Shown: in pieces, positions 28,850 through 41,623 of the stretch
How the letters are laid out: each line of letters begins with the position of its first letter
Position numbering within the stretch: the first letter of the stretch is position 1
NCBI RefSeq assembly: GCF_023498005.1
Contig: NZ_CP097289.1
Location: 4,092,001-4,156,000, forward strand
Direction of reading: 5' to 3'
Source of the DNA: Streptomyces durmitorensis
GTDB lineage: Bacteria; Actinomycetota; Actinomycetes; Streptomycetales; Streptomycetaceae
DNA: 64,000 nt
Position numbers and translations under genes: made by a program
Notes under the pieces: generated by a model
The model's input: the letters and a program-made list of their open reading frames with translations, nothing else
Database searches by the model: none
What the model was told of the DNA's origin: nothing

Positions 28850-29320
28850 CTACCAGCGGTAGTGCGCGAAGGCCTTGTTGGACTCGGCCATCTTGTGGGT
28901 GTCCTCACGCTTCTTCACAGCGGCACCAAGGCCGTTGGAGGCGTCGAGGAGCTCGTTGAGGAGACGCTCGGTCATCGTCTTCTCGCGACGGGCGCGGGAG
29001 TAACCCACCAGCCAGCGCAGGGCCAGCGTGTTGGCGCGACCGGGCTTGACCTCGATCGGAACCTGGTAGGTCGCACCGCCGACGCGGCGGGACTTGACCT
29101 CGAGGGTCGGCTTGATGTTCTCGAGCGCGCGCTTGAGCGTGATGACCGGGTCGTTGCCGGTCTTCTCGCGCAGGCCCTCCATGGCGCCGTACACGATGCG
29201 CTCGGCGGTGGAGCGCTTGCCGTTCAGCAGCACCTTGTTGATGAGGGAGGTCACCAGAGGAGAACCATAGACCGGGTCGATGATGACCGGGCGCTTCGGG
29301 GCGGGGCCCTTACGAGGCAT
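28850..29320 (-). CDS. rpsG: 30S ribosomal protein S7 (uS7)
   Basis: Head-assembly initiator near the E site; in E. coli it also regulates the str operon. The 156-aa product begins [20 protein letters not shown] and has the S7 signature region [18 protein letters not shown]. It ends with the helix leading to FAHYRW. Only 2 nt separate it from the rpsL stop. Confidence 0.98.
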   Translation of the reverse strand: MPRKGPAPKRPVIIDPVYGSPLVTSLINKVLLNGKRSTAERIVYGAMEGLREKTGNDPVITLKRALENIKPTLEVKSRRVGGATYQVPIEVKPGRANTLALRWLVGYSRARREKTMTERLLNELLDASNGLGAAVKKREDTHKMAESNKAFAHYRW

Positions 29321-29322
29321 TT

Positions 29323-29694
29323 CTACTTCTCCTTCTTGGCGCCGTAGCGGCTGCGGGCCTGCTTGCGGTTCTTGACACCCTGGGTGTCAAGGGAGCCGCG
29401 GATGATCTTGTAACGAACACCCGGCAGGTCCTTCACACGGCCACCACGCACGAGCACGATGGAGTGCTCCTGCAGGTTGTGTCCCTCACCCGGAATGTAG
29501 GCCGTAACCTCGATCCCGGAGGTCAGACGCACACGCGCGACCTTACGGAGTGCCGAGTTCGGCTTCTTCGGGGTGGTCGTGAACACACGCGTGCAGACGC
29601 CGCGGCGCTGGGGCGAACCCTCGAGTGCGGGCGTCTTGTTCTTCTCGACCTTGTCCTGCCGGCCCTTCCGGACCAGCTGCTGGATCGTAGGCAC
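29323..29694 (-). CDS. rpsL: 30S ribosomal protein S12 (uS12)
   Basis: Decoding-centre protein. It is 123 aa from the GTG at 29694 ([14 protein letters not shown] follows), preceded by GGAGAAGTA. The residues whose change gives streptomycin resistance in Streptomyces, Lys43 (TTPKKPN) and Lys88 (GGRVKDL), are both wild type. A frame extending 16 codons upstream lies in the leader and is rejected. It heads the str operon, with promoter at 29890-29918. Confidence 0.98.
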   Translation of the reverse strand: MPTIQQLVRKGRQDKVEKNKTPALEGSPQRRGVCTRVFTTTPKKPNSALRKVARVRLTSGIEVTAYIPGEGHNLQEHSIVLVRGGRVKDLPGVRYKIIRGSLDTQGVKNRKQARSRYGAKKEK

Positions 29695-29744
29695 TACTTC
29701 TCCGGTTTCTGTGTGCCGAATAGTAAAGCTAACCTGAAACATCG

Positions 29745-29769
29745 CCGACCCACGCGGTCGGGTGTGTCG
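29745..29769 (-). promoter_or_regulatory. str leader copy of the shared r-protein leader element
   Basis: Matches the S10-leader element at 24872-24896 in 24 of 25 positions and contains the same CCGACC-GCGTG-GGTCGG stem. It is 51 nt upstream of rpsL. Confidence 0.6.
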
Positions 29770-29889
29770 AATGCTGCAGACTCCCGCCGCAAGGCGAGGA
29801 GGGGCGCAGATTACGGTGGCCGTTCACGGACTCACGATGCGGTTGAGGACACGCGCGCGAGCCCAGGCACACCCCAGGCACAAGGTCTG

Positions 29890-29918
29890 AGCGTACCTAC
29901 CTCATCGGGTTCGGTCAA
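29890..29918 (-). promoter_or_regulatory. str operon promoter
   Basis: TTGACC (29918-29913), a 17-bp spacer and TACGCT (29895-29890). The predicted start is near 29883, giving a leader of about 190 nt. Confidence 0.65.
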
Positions 29919-29960
29919 AACAAATGCGGTGGGGGGCGACACGCCGGGCATCTGGACGGA

Positions 29961-30377
29961 TCAAGGACACCGCAGAAAGGCCTTGATCAGCCTGGCGTCT
30001 GCCTGGTCCTTCGACCTAAGCGAGCGCTCTTTCCAGGCGAGGATCTGAGGCAACGGGCAGAACGGGACACCACGCACCCACTCGGCACCATCGATCAGAT
30101 CATCCGGATCAGGCGTTCCAGGCAGCCAGCGATCGAAGACTTCGATGTCCCCGCCGAAGAGCAACACCATGCGGCCATGACCGGACGGCGCCACGACTGG
30201 ATCAGCCATCCCCGCAACCATCTTCCAGGCAGCTCCCCGCGCGACGAGATCCAGGTCTCCGATCCGGTCCCTGATGCCATGTGCCAGCAACGGCCCGCTT
30301 CCAGCCACCACGTAGTCCGTGGTCGGCAGGTTGAGAGACAGGAGCTTCTCGACCAAGGGGTGCTCTCTCAGCTCCAA
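29961..30377 (-). CDS. minimal nucleotidyltransferase-fold protein, unknown substrate
   Basis: A 138-aa protein with the polymerase-beta-like signature: VAGSGPLLAHG (about residues 24-34) followed by DLDLV (41-45). This fits the pattern hG[G/S]-x(9-13)-DhDh that binds Mg-NTP. The remainder has short alpha/beta segments and a conserved-looking KDQADARLIKAFL C-terminus. Such stand-alone domains occur in toxin-antitoxin and AbiE-type systems and in tRNA-modifying enzymes, but no partner of those types is here. Start is TTG at 30377 with AGGAG 8 nt upstream. It lies 11 nt after the membrane protein gene and is probably cotranscribed with it. Base composition is less GC-rich than its neighbours. 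Confidence 0.65.
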   Translation of the reverse strand: MELREHPLVEKLLSLNLPTTDYVVAGSGPLLAHGIRDRIGDLDLVARGAAWKMVAGMADPVVAPSGHGRMVLLFGGDIEVFDRWLPGTPDPDDLIDGAEWVRGVPFCPLPQILAWKERSLRSKDQADARLIKAFLRCP

Positions 30378-30388
30378 AGCGGCGTCTC

Positions 30389-31147
30389 CTAAAGGACGGG
30401 CAGCCCGACCGCTGAGCGAGCAGCCATGCTCATCGCCAGTGAAGCGATGACACTGGCCAGCGTACCGATGAGGAAGTACTCCGAGGCGTGCTTGCCGTGG
30501 TCACTCGTAGGCACACGGGCCAGCGACTTCGCCGCGAGCACCAGGGCCGCCGCCTCCGGCTGGCCGGCCGCGAGAAACGCAAAGAGAAGCCCCCGCTCCA
30601 ACAGACCGATCGCCCGTCCGGCGCTCATGAATTCCACGGCAGCCCGTCGCTCCGGGCTGTCCGGAAGAGCCAATATCTCCGCGCGTACGGGGCCAGTTGC
30701 CGCCTTGGCGAGTGCTCCACCTCCGAATACGGAGATGAGCGCCGCCGAGAGGAAGACCGCCACCCCGTCACTCAGCACCAGATCGACGCCCAACGATCCC
30801 GATGTCTCGCCAGCTGACCACACCCCCAGGCCTACGGCACCGACAAAGACCGCCACGCTCACCCTTCGCGTCTGCGCCAGTCGCCCCACGGACAGTGGGA
30901 GCGCGAAAGAGAATCCCATCTCCGGCATGCCTGCCGGGTGCTTCCACAACACCGCACCCAGGGACAGCAGAGCCGCGACTGCCAGAGTGAGCCACGGCTC
31001 GCCTTCATCGCCGTACGGAGCAACCGCATAGCCACCGTAGGCGAGCGTGAACAGGACCATGAGCCAGGGCCTGGATCCCTGCCACGCGAGACCCAACGGG
31101 ACCAGCACCGCTGCCGCCAAGCCGAAGGAGAGCCGAGCCGTCTCCAC
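30389..31147 (-). CDS. polytopic membrane protein with C-terminal EY-IGTL-S motif
   Basis: A 252-aa protein with about seven hydrophobic segments (roughly 7-25, 28-46, 53-68, 76-90, 96-112, 124-145, 184-208, 223-243). The C-terminal part reads GLLERGLLFAF, then AAKSLARVP, then ASEYFLIGTLASV. From memory this resembles the conserved C-terminal motif of DUF3307-type membrane proteins; I could not verify it. The start is GTG at 31147, supported by GGAGG directly upstream. A TAGGAT -10 lies 55 nt upstream, after the rpoC terminator. It is followed 11 nt later by a nucleotidyltransferase gene, suggesting a two-gene unit. Confidence 0.65.
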   Translation of the reverse strand: METARLSFGLAAAVLVPLGLAWQGSRPWLMVLFTLAYGGYAVAPYGDEGEPWLTLAVAALLSLGAVLWKHPAGMPEMGFSFALPLSVGRLAQTRRVSVAVFVGAVGLGVWSAGETSGSLGVDLVLSDGVAVFLSAALISVFGGGALAKAATGPVRAEILALPDSPERRAAVEFMSAGRAIGLLERGLLFAFLAAGQPEAAALVLAAKSLARVPTSDHGKHASEYFLIGTLASVIASLAMSMAARSAVGLPVL

Positions 31148-31201
31148 CCCGATCCTCCAACTCCCGCGGCAAGCAGCGCACTTGGACCAACGTTGCACGG
31201 C

Positions 31202-31207
31202 ATCCTA
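31202..31207 (-). promoter_or_regulatory. -10 hexamer TAGGAT of the membrane protein / nucleotidyltransferase unit
   Basis: GGTTAGGAT lies between the rpoC terminator and the GTG at 31147, with a predicted start near 31195. The -35 is poor. Confidence 0.4.
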
Positions 31208-31226
31208 ACCAGCGGAAAACGCCGAA

Positions 31227-31256
31227 GGGCGGCCACCCCCGAAGGGATGACCGCCC
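31227..31256 (-). terminator. rpoBC terminator
   Basis: GGGCGGCCACCCC pairs with GGGATGACCGCCC around a CGAA-type loop, about 29 nt after the rpoC stop. The minus-strand tail contains CTTCGGCGTTTTCC. Confidence 0.7.
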
Positions 31257-31284
31257 GTCAACTCAAACAACTGCCTGGCAACGC

Positions 31285-35184
<3,900 letters not shown>

Positions 35185-35280
35185 TTTGTCGTCAATCCCT
35201 CTTTCGGGGTCGAGTCTCAATCATGGTCTGAACGGGTCCGGGGAGAGCCGGCCGGACACGAGGTCCGGCCGGCCAACCCG

Positions 35281-38200
35281 TCAGACCTCTTCGACGCTGC
35301 TCGGCTCGCGCCGGGACAGGTCGATACCGAGCTCTTCCGCCGCGCGGAAGACGTCCTCGTCGGTGTCGCGCATCTCGATGGACATGCCGTCCGAGGACAG
35401 CACCTCCACGTTGAGGCAGAGCGACTGCATTTCCTTGATGAGCACCTTGAAGGACTCGGGAATGCCGGGCTCGGGGATGTTCTCGCCCTTGACGATGGCC
35501 TCGTAGACCTTCACGCGGCCGGTCACGTCGTCGGACTTGATCGTCAGCAACTCCTGGAGGGCGTACGCGGCGCCATAAGCCTCAAGCGCCCACACCTCCA
35601 TCTCACCGAAGCGCTGACCACCGAACTGAGCCTTACCACCCAGCGGCTGCTGGGTGATCATGGAGTACGGACCGGTCGAACGAGCGTGGAGCTTGTCGTC
35701 GACCAGGTGGTGCAGCTTGAGGATGTACATGTACCCGATGGAGATCGGGTCCGGGAACGGCTCGCCGGAGCGTCCGTCGAACAGCCGCGCCTTGCCGGAC
35801 GGCAGGACCATGCGGTCGCCGTCGCGGTTCGGGACGGTGTGCTCGAGGAGGCCGGTCAGCTCGTCCTCGCGGGCGCCGTCGAAGACCGGGGTCGCGACGT
35901 TCGTCCGCGGGGCGACCTGGTCGGCGCCGATGCGCTGCAGGCTCTGCGCCCACTCCTCGCTGAGACCGGAGACGTCCCAGCCCTGGCTGGCGAGCCAGCC
36001 GAGGTGGATCTCCAGGACCTGACCCGGGTTCATTCGGGACGGGACACCCAGCGGGTTGAGGATGATGTCGACCGGCGTGCCGTCCTCAAGGAAGGGCATG
36101 TCCTCGATCGGAAGGATCTTGGAGATGACGCCCTTGTTGCCGTGACGACCGGCGAGCTTGTCACCGTCCGTGATCTTGCGCTTCTGCGCCACGTAGACAC
36201 GAACCAGCTGGTTCACGCCCGGCGGCAGCTCGTCGCCCTCTTCACGGTCGAAGACGCGTACGCCGATGACCTTGCCGATCTCACCGTGCGGCACCTTCAG
36301 CGAGGTGTCGCGCACCTCGCGCGCCTTCTCACCGAAGATCGCGCGCAGCAGACGCTCTTCCGGCGTCAGCTCGGTCTCACCCTTGGGCGTGACCTTGCCG
36401 ACGAGGATGTCGCCGGCGACGACCTCGGCACCGATACGGATGATGCCGCGCTCGTCGAGGTCGGCGAGGACCTCTTCGGAGACGTTCGGGATGTCCCGGG
36501 TGATCTCCTCCGGGCCGAGCTTCGTGTCACGGGCGTCGACCTCGTGCTCCTCGATGTGGATCGAGGAGAGGACGTCGTCCTGCACGAGGCGCTGCGACAG
36601 GATGATCGCGTCCTCGTAGTTGTGACCTTCCCAGGGCATGAACGCCACGAGCAGGTTCTTGCCGAGGGCCATCTCGCCCTCTTCGGTCGCGGGACCGTCG
36701 GCCAGAACCTGGCCCTCGATCACGCGGGCGCCCTCGTCGACGACAACCTTCTGGTTGACCGAGGTGCCCTGGTTCGACCGGGAGAACTTCGCGATGCGGT
36801 ACGTGGTGTACGTGCCGTCGTCGTTCGTGACCGTGACGTAGTCCGCGGAGACCTCCTGGACCACACCCGCCTTCTCGGCCTTGATCACGTCACCGGCGTC
36901 GACCGCACAGCGGTACTCCATGCCGGTGCCGACGAGGGGAGCCTCGGCGGTGATCAGCGGCACGGCCTGACGCATCATGTTCGCGCCCATGAGGGCACGG
37001 TTGGCGTCGTCGTGCTCGAGGAACGGGATCATCGCGGTCGCGACCGACACCATCTGGCGCGGCGAGACGTCCATGTAGTCGACGTCGTCGCCGGGGATGT
37101 AGTCGATCTCGCCGCCACGACGGCGGACCAGGACGCGCGACTCGGTGAAGCGCATGTCCTCGCCGAGCACGGCGTTGGCCTGGGCGATCACGAAGCGGTC
37201 TTCTTCGTCGGCCGTGAGGTAGTCGACGTCGTCGGTGACGACGCCCTCGACGACCTTGCGGTACGGCGTCTCGACGAAGCCGAACGCGTTGACGCGGCCG
37301 TACGAGGCGAGCGAACCGATCAGACCGATGTTCGGGCCTTCAGGGGTCTCAATCGGGCACATGCGGCCGTAGTGAGACGGGTGCACGTCACGGACCTCGA
37401 AGCCGGCCCGCTCACGGGAGAGACCACCCGGGCCAAGCGCCGACAGACGGCGCTTGTGGGTGAGACCCGACAGCGGGTTGTTCTGGTCCATGAACTGCGA
37501 CAGCTGCGAGGTGCCGAAGAATTCCTTGATCGACGCCACGACCGGGCGGATGTTGATCAGGGTCTGCGGCGTGATCGCCTCGACGTCCTGGGTCGTCATG
37601 CGCTCACGCACGACGCGCTCCATACGAGCCAGACCCGTGCGGACCTGGTTCTGGATGAGCTCGCCGACGTTACGCAGACGACGGTTGCCGAAGTGGTCGA
37701 TGTCGTCGGTCTCGACGACGATCGACGTACCGCTGTCACCAACGGTCTCGGTCTCACCGGCGTGCAGCTTCACCAGGTACTTGATCGAGGCGATGATGTC
37801 CTCGACCGTGAGGATGCCCGCGTCGAGCGGAGCGTCCGCACCCAGCTTCTTGTTGACCTTGTAGCGGCCGACCTTCGCGAGGTCGTAGCGCTTGGGGTTG
37901 AAGTAGAGGTTCTCAAGCAGCGTCTGAGCAGCCTCGCGCGTCGGCGGCTCGCCCGGACGGAGCTTGCGGTAGATGTCGAGCAGCGCGTCGTCCTGGCCCT
38001 GGGTGTGGTCCTTCTCCAGGGTGGCGCGCATGGACTCGTACTCGCCGAACTCTTCAAGGATCTGCTCGGTGGTCCAACCGAGAGCCTTGAGCAGAACGGT
38101 GACCGACTGCTTGCGCTTGCGGTCGATGCGCACACCGACCATGTCGCGCTTGTCGATCTCCATCTCCAGCCAGGCACCCCGGGACGGGATGATCTTGGCG

Positions 38201-38766
38201 GAGAAGATGTCCTTGTCGGACGTCTTGTCGATCGAGGAATCGAAGTAGACACCCGGCGAACGGACCAGCTGCGACACGACGACACGCTCGGTGCCGTTGA
38301 TGACGAAGGTGCCCTTGTTCGTCATGAGCGGGAAATCGCCCATGAAGACCGTCTGGGACTTGATCTCGCCGGTCTCGTTGTTGGTGAACTCAGCGGTGAC
38401 GAAGAGCGGGGCGGCGAACGTGAAGTCGCGCTCCTTGCACTCGTCGATGGAGTTCTTCGGAGGCTCAAAACGGTGGTCGCGGAACGTCAAGGACATCGAC
38501 CCGGAGAAGTCCTCGATCGGAGAGATCTCCTCGAAGATCTCCTCCAGACCGGACTTGGTGGGGACGTCCTGTCCACTGTCGAGAGCCGCCTCGACACGAG
38601 CCTTCCACGCTTCATTGCCGAGCAGCCAGTCAAAGCTCTCGGTCTGCAGCGCAAGAAGGTTCGGAACCTCGAGGGGCTCCCTGATCTTTGCAAAGGAGAT
38701 GCGCAGCGGGGCGGTGCTGGCGCCGTTGTTCGTATTCGCGGTCGAGGCAGTGCGCGAGGCGGCCAA
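35281..38766 (-). CDS. rpoB: DNA-directed RNA polymerase subunit beta
   Basis: Catalytic subunit and rifampicin target. From the TTG at 38766 ([14 protein letters not shown] follows) it is 1161 aa, the Streptomyces length, with GGAAGGA placed 7 nt before the TTG. An alternative start 10 codons upstream lacks a ribosome site. The rifampicin region ([20 protein letters not shown], then [12 protein letters not shown]) is wild type, with the His and Ser usually altered in resistant strains unchanged. The gene begins 558 nt after the rplL stop, with its own promoters in that gap. Confidence 0.98.
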   Translation of the reverse strand: MAASRTASTANTNNGASTAPLRISFAKIREPLEVPNLLALQTESFDWLLGNEAWKARVEAALDSGQDVPTKSGLEEIFEEISPIEDFSGSMSLTFRDHRFEPPKNSIDECKERDFTFAAPLFVTAEFTNNETGEIKSQTVFMGDFPLMTNKGTFVINGTERVVVSQLVRSPGVYFDSSIDKTSDKDIFSAKIIPSRGAWLEMEIDKRDMVGVRIDRKRKQSVTVLLKALGWTTEQILEEFGEYESMRATLEKDHTQGQDDALLDIYRKLRPGEPPTREAAQTLLENLYFNPKRYDLAKVGRYKVNKKLGADAPLDAGILTVEDIIASIKYLVKLHAGETETVGDSGTSIVVETDDIDHFGNRRLRNVGELIQNQVRTGLARMERVVRERMTTQDVEAITPQTLINIRPVVASIKEFFGTSQLSQFMDQNNPLSGLTHKRRLSALGPGGLSRERAGFEVRDVHPSHYGRMCPIETPEGPNIGLIGSLASYGRVNAFGFVETPYRKVVEGVVTDDVDYLTADEEDRFVIAQANAVLGEDMRFTESRVLVRRRGGEIDYIPGDDVDYMDVSPRQMVSVATAMIPFLEHDDANRALMGANMMRQAVPLITAEAPLVGTGMEYRCAVDAGDVIKAEKAGVVQEVSADYVTVTNDDGTYTTYRIAKFSRSNQGTSVNQKVVVDEGARVIEGQVLADGPATEEGEMALGKNLLVAFMPWEGHNYEDAIILSQRLVQDDVLSSIHIEEHEVDARDTKLGPEEITRDIPNVSEEVLADLDERGIIRIGAEVVAGDILVGKVTPKGETELTPEERLLRAIFGEKAREVRDTSLKVPHGEIGKVIGVRVFDREEGDELPPGVNQLVRVYVAQKRKITDGDKLAGRHGNKGVISKILPIEDMPFLEDGTPVDIILNPLGVPSRMNPGQVLEIHLGWLASQGWDVSGLSEEWAQSLQRIGADQVAPRTNVATPVFDGAREDELTGLLEHTVPNRDGDRMVLPSGKARLFDGRSGEPFPDPISIGYMYILKLHHLVDDKLHARSTGPYSMITQQPLGGKAQFGGQRFGEMEVWALEAYGAAYALQELLTIKSDDVTGRVKVYEAIVKGENIPEPGIPESFKVLIKEMQSLCLNVEVLSSDGMSIEMRDTDEDVFRAAEELGIDLSRREPSSVEEV

Positions 38767-38929
38767 GAGGGGGTCCTTCCGAGGGCTCGGACTCACTACG
38801 CGCGTACCGGTCCCAGGCTGGACACAGAGACAGAAATCCCCGGTCAGGGAAGTTTCGTTCCACAGTGCTCAAGCATGGGCATGCCCCTGGTGACGGGCAG
38901 GAGGCAGCTAACAGGCAGCGCAAAGGGTC

Positions 38930-38958
38930 AGTGTAGCCACTAGGCCCACTGATGTCCA
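38930..38958 (-). promoter_or_regulatory. rpoB promoter, proximal
   Basis: TGGACA (38958-38953), a 17-bp spacer and TACACT (38935-38930) on the minus strand; predicted start near 38923. Confidence 0.6.
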
Positions 38959-39087
38959 GTGCGGGTTTTTGAAGACCCTCGTTGTTCTCAACCCCTGCTG
39001 CAAGCCACGCCCTCGATGCACATCGATACTGCCCTCTTCGCCGTCGATCCATGCCTCGGATGCGGATCGATGTGACGACGCGTCCTG

Positions 39088-39116
39088 AGAATTGCGCGCT
39101 GCGTGCGGTTCGTCAA
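39088..39116 (-). promoter_or_regulatory. rpoB promoter, distal candidate
   Basis: TTGACG (39116-39111), a 17-bp spacer and AATTCT (39093-39088). The -35 is good, the -10 only fair. Confidence 0.35.
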
Positions 39117-39242
39117 GGCCCCCCTGCCCCGACTTGGCTCTCAGAGGTCACCGTCACGGCTGCTCCGAGGCACAACGAAGATCACCATACTCGTCGCGGC
39201 GGGCTGCGCAAGGCAGCCGTCGGGGTGCGTTGGAGAACGCCG

Positions 39243-39274
39243 AAGGGCGACCACCCAGATGGGTGATCGCCCTT
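39243..39274 (-). terminator. attenuating terminator after rplL
   Basis: AAGGGCGACCACCC / GGGTGATCGCCCTT, 14 bp with one mismatch and an AGAT loop, 51 nt after the rplL stop. The short T-tract (CTTCGG) suggests partial read-through into rpoB. Confidence 0.65.
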
Positions 39275-39324
39275 GGCAGGCGTCGCGTGAACGACGCTCA
39301 AAAGGAGTCAGACGACTCGCGAGG

Positions 39325-39705
39325 TTACTTGACCTCGACCGAGGCGCCGGCAGCCTTGAGGGACTCGGCAGCCTTCTCGGCGGCCTCCTTGGCGACCTTC
39401 TCGAGGACCGGCTTCGGGGTGCCGTCGACGAGGTCCTTGGCCTCCTTGAGACCCAGCGAGGTCAGCTCACGCACGACCTTGATGACCTGGATCTTCTTCT
39501 CGCCGGCGCCGGTGAGGATGACGTCGAACTCGTCCTGCTCCTCGACGGCCTCGGCGACGGCGCCCGGGCCGGCCGGGGCAGCGGCGACCGCGGCGGCGGC
39601 GGTGACGTCGAACTTCTCCTCGAAGGCCTTCACGAACTCGGAGAGCTCGATGAGGGTGAGCTCCTCGAACTGAGCAAGCAGGTCTTCCTGGCTGAGCTTC
39701 GCCAT
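39325..39705 (-). CDS. rplL: 50S ribosomal protein L7/L12 (bL12)
   Basis: Stalk protein that recruits translation factors. It is 126 aa from the ATG at 39705 ([20 protein letters not shown]). The N-terminal dimerisation domain, an Ala-rich hinge ([14 protein letters not shown]) and the C-terminal domain ([20 protein letters not shown]) are all present. It follows rplJ in the same transcript. Confidence 0.98.
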   Translation of the reverse strand: MAKLSQEDLLAQFEELTLIELSEFVKAFEEKFDVTAAAAVAAAPAGPGAVAEAVEEQDEFDVILTGAGEKKIQVIKVVRELTSLGLKEAKDLVDGTPKPVLEKVAKEAAEKAAESLKAAGASVEVK

Positions 39706-39818
39706 GATGGGCGATCCTTCCACTAATTCGGCTGGTGCCGGGTGTACATGAAGGCGGGCGTACGTTGGGCCCGCTGCGACCGTCGCCCTAGCGGACGTCG
39801 ATCAATGCGCGAGCCGAA

Positions 39819-40349
39819 TTACTCGGCACCGCCCTGCTCGGCCTTCTTGGCACGAAGCGCCTCCGCGGTGCGGACGAACTTCGACGGCAGAGCCTGGAAG
39901 AGCTGCGCAGTCTGCGTCTGCTTGCCCTTCAGCGCGCCGGCCAGCTTGGCGAGCAGAACCTCGCGGGACTCGAGGTCCGCGAGCTTCTTGATCTCATCGG
40001 CGGACAGCGCCTTACCGTCAAGGACACCGCCCTTGATGATGAGGTTCGGGTTGTCCTTGGCGAAGTCACGAAGACCCTTCGCCGACACCACCGGGTCACC
40101 GGTGACGAAGGCAACAGCGGTCGGACCCGAGAACAGGTCGTCCAGCTGGTTGATCCCGGCCTCATTGGCCGCGATCTTGGTCAGCGTGTTCTTCACCACG
40201 GCGTACTCGGAGTTCTCACCGAGGGAACGGCGCAGCTGCTTGAGCTGGGCCACGGTGAGACCCCGGTACTCGGTCAGCACGGCGGCGTTCGAGCTGCGGA
40301 ACTTGTCCGTGAGCTCGGCTACCGCGGCAGCCTTGTCGGGCGTCGGCAT
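39819..40349 (-). CDS. rplJ: 50S ribosomal protein L10 (uL10)
   Basis: Stalk base that binds L7/L12 dimers through its C-terminal helix. It is 176 aa from the ATG at 40349 ([20 protein letters not shown]), with [20 protein letters not shown] and a C-terminal Ala/Lys-rich helix. The leader carries a strong hairpin with a TTTTGTTTTG tail (40400-40431) and a perfect palindrome, consistent with control by L10-L12 attenuation known in other bacteria. Confidence 0.97.
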   Translation of the reverse strand: MPTPDKAAAVAELTDKFRSSNAAVLTEYRGLTVAQLKQLRRSLGENSEYAVVKNTLTKIAANEAGINQLDDLFSGPTAVAFVTGDPVVSAKGLRDFAKDNPNLIIKGGVLDGKALSADEIKKLADLESREVLLAKLAGALKGKQTQTAQLFQALPSKFVRTAEALRAKKAEQGGAE

Positions 40350-40399
40350 AGAGCGTCGGCCTCCTTCCGGGTGATGAGGACCGCTCAAAAGGGGCTGAC

Positions 40400-40431
40400 A
40401 AAACAAAACGCCCCGGCGCAGGCGCCGGGGC
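40400..40431 (-). terminator. attenuator-like terminator in the rplJ leader
   Basis: GCCCCGGCGC-CT-GCGCCGGGGC (40410-40431) followed on the minus strand by GTTTTGTTTTG is a textbook intrinsic terminator. It sits 61 nt before rplJ and downstream of the promoter at 40578-40607. Confidence 0.75.
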
Positions 40432-40444
40432 ATGAGCTCGACCT

Positions 40445-40458
40445 GACGGAATTCCGTC
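40445..40458. other. perfect palindrome in the rplJ leader
   Basis: GACGGAATTCCGTC. It could form a stem competing with or preceding the attenuator. Confidence 0.4.
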
Positions 40459-40577
40459 CGGGAGCACTCACTTCCACAGTCACCTACGCGGGTCGTCCGC
40501 AGTTTCAGCGGATCCTTCGGCCACCGCATCCTCTTGCGAGCACACGGCAACGACCAGCGGTCTTTGGCTTCTGTGGA

Positions 40578-40607
40578 AGAGTACGCGAACGGGTTCGCGT
40601 CAAGCAA
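40578..40607 (-). promoter_or_regulatory. rplJ-rplL promoter
   Basis: TTGCTT (40607-40602), an 18-bp spacer and TACTCT (40583-40578). The -10 equals that of rplM. A TTGACG 4 bp further in is too close to the -10 to serve. The predicted leader is about 220 nt. Confidence 0.5.
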
Positions 40608-40613
40608 ATCGGG

Positions 40614-41558
40614 TCAGATACCGCTGTCCGAGCCGGTACCGGCGCCGCTCTTCTCGAGCTCCTTGAACATGTCCATCAGGTCGAAGGTCTTGCCGGCCGG
40701 CGGCGCGGTCACCTTGGCGGCGGCGCCGTACTCGGAGAACTTCTGGGACGTCTTCACCGTGCCCTCGGGGGACTTGATGTCGATGTCCATGCGGACGGGG
40801 TAGTCGTCCTCGTTGACCCAGACCTCGGTGTCGTACCCCTTGATGCCCGACTTCTCGATGCTCTTGAACAGCTCCTCGCGCTCGCTCTTGCCGAGCACCT
40901 CGTCGAGGCCCTTGTTCGACTCCATCATTTCCTTGACGGAAAGGCGGCCCTTGTAGCGCTGGGTCTCGACGCCGTCGACCTTGGCCGGGCCGACGTGCTT
41001 GAGGTTCGGCGAGTCCAGGAGCATCGCGAGCTGCTGCGCCGGGTCCTGGTTCATGCTGTCCAGGCCGCCGGTCATCTGCTTGGCGAGCTTCTCGTCACCG
41101 GCCTGCTCGGCGATGGAGTTCAGGTCCATCTTGACCCACTGCTTGCCGTCCATGTCCTTGGCGGCGGCCGCCCCCATGTCCATGTACATGACATTGTCGA
41201 GCCAGAGCATCCGGATCTTCTCCGGAGCCTCGGGATCGCCCTCGGTGAGCGCCGAACCCGTCATCGTCATATCCATGACGGTCGGGTCCCAGCCCATGAC
41301 GCCGGACATCTTCATCTCACCGGCGTCGGCACCCATGGACTTCGGCGCCGTCATCGTCATCTCGACCTTGGCCGACTTGGCCTTCGCGGTCTTCTCGTAC
41401 GCCGCCGTGATGACCTCGGTCACCTGCGACCGGGACTGGGTCTCCCCCGAGCCCGCCCCGTTGGCCTTCTTGCCGTCGTCCGAGCCTCCGCAAGCCACCG
41501 CACCCGTACACAGCAGCGCGGTGGCGAGCACGGCGCCCGCAGCTCTCTTCACAGTCAT
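40614..41558 (-). CDS. LppX/LprG-like lipoprotein, downstream copy
   Basis: A 314-aa secreted lipoprotein. The signal peptide (MTVKRAAGAVLATALL) ends in the lipobox GAVAC with lipidated Cys23. A Gly/Ser/Asp-rich linker precedes a single domain of about 270 residues made of alternating polar strands (KVEMTMTAPKSM, VMDMTMTGSAL, GYDTEVWVNEDDYPVRMDI). This pattern resembles the LppX/LprG (DUF1396-like) fold, which in mycobacteria carries lipids through the periplasm; that function is inferred only. Start ATG at 41558, with AGGGGTGGGG upstream. It is the second of two related lipoproteins between rplA and rplJ. Confidence 0.75.
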   Translation of the reverse strand: MTVKRAAGAVLATALLCTGAVACGGSDDGKKANGAGSGETQSRSQVTEVITAAYEKTAKAKSAKVEMTMTAPKSMGADAGEMKMSGVMGWDPTVMDMTMTGSALTEGDPEAPEKIRMLWLDNVMYMDMGAAAAKDMDGKQWVKMDLNSIAEQAGDEKLAKQMTGGLDSMNQDPAQQLAMLLDSPNLKHVGPAKVDGVETQRYKGRLSVKEMMESNKGLDEVLGKSEREELFKSIEKSGIKGYDTEVWVNEDDYPVRMDIDIKSPEGTVKTSQKFSEYGAAAKVTAPPAGKTFDLMDMFKELEKSGAGTGSDSGI

Positions 41559-41623
41559 GACCCCACCCCTAGGAACACATGATCGACATAATTCGGTCCG
41601 GCGAGAATACCTGACGTCCGAGG

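Larger units (their letters stand above)
38767..39324. other. intergenic region rplL-rpoB (558 bp, no gene)
   Basis: No supported gene. Reading the minus strand from rplL: a terminator-like hairpin (39243-39274), a weaker promoter candidate (39088-39116), then a good promoter (38930-38958) and a 157-nt leader to the rpoB TTG. The layout allows rpoBC to be expressed separately from rplJL. Confidence 0.65.
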
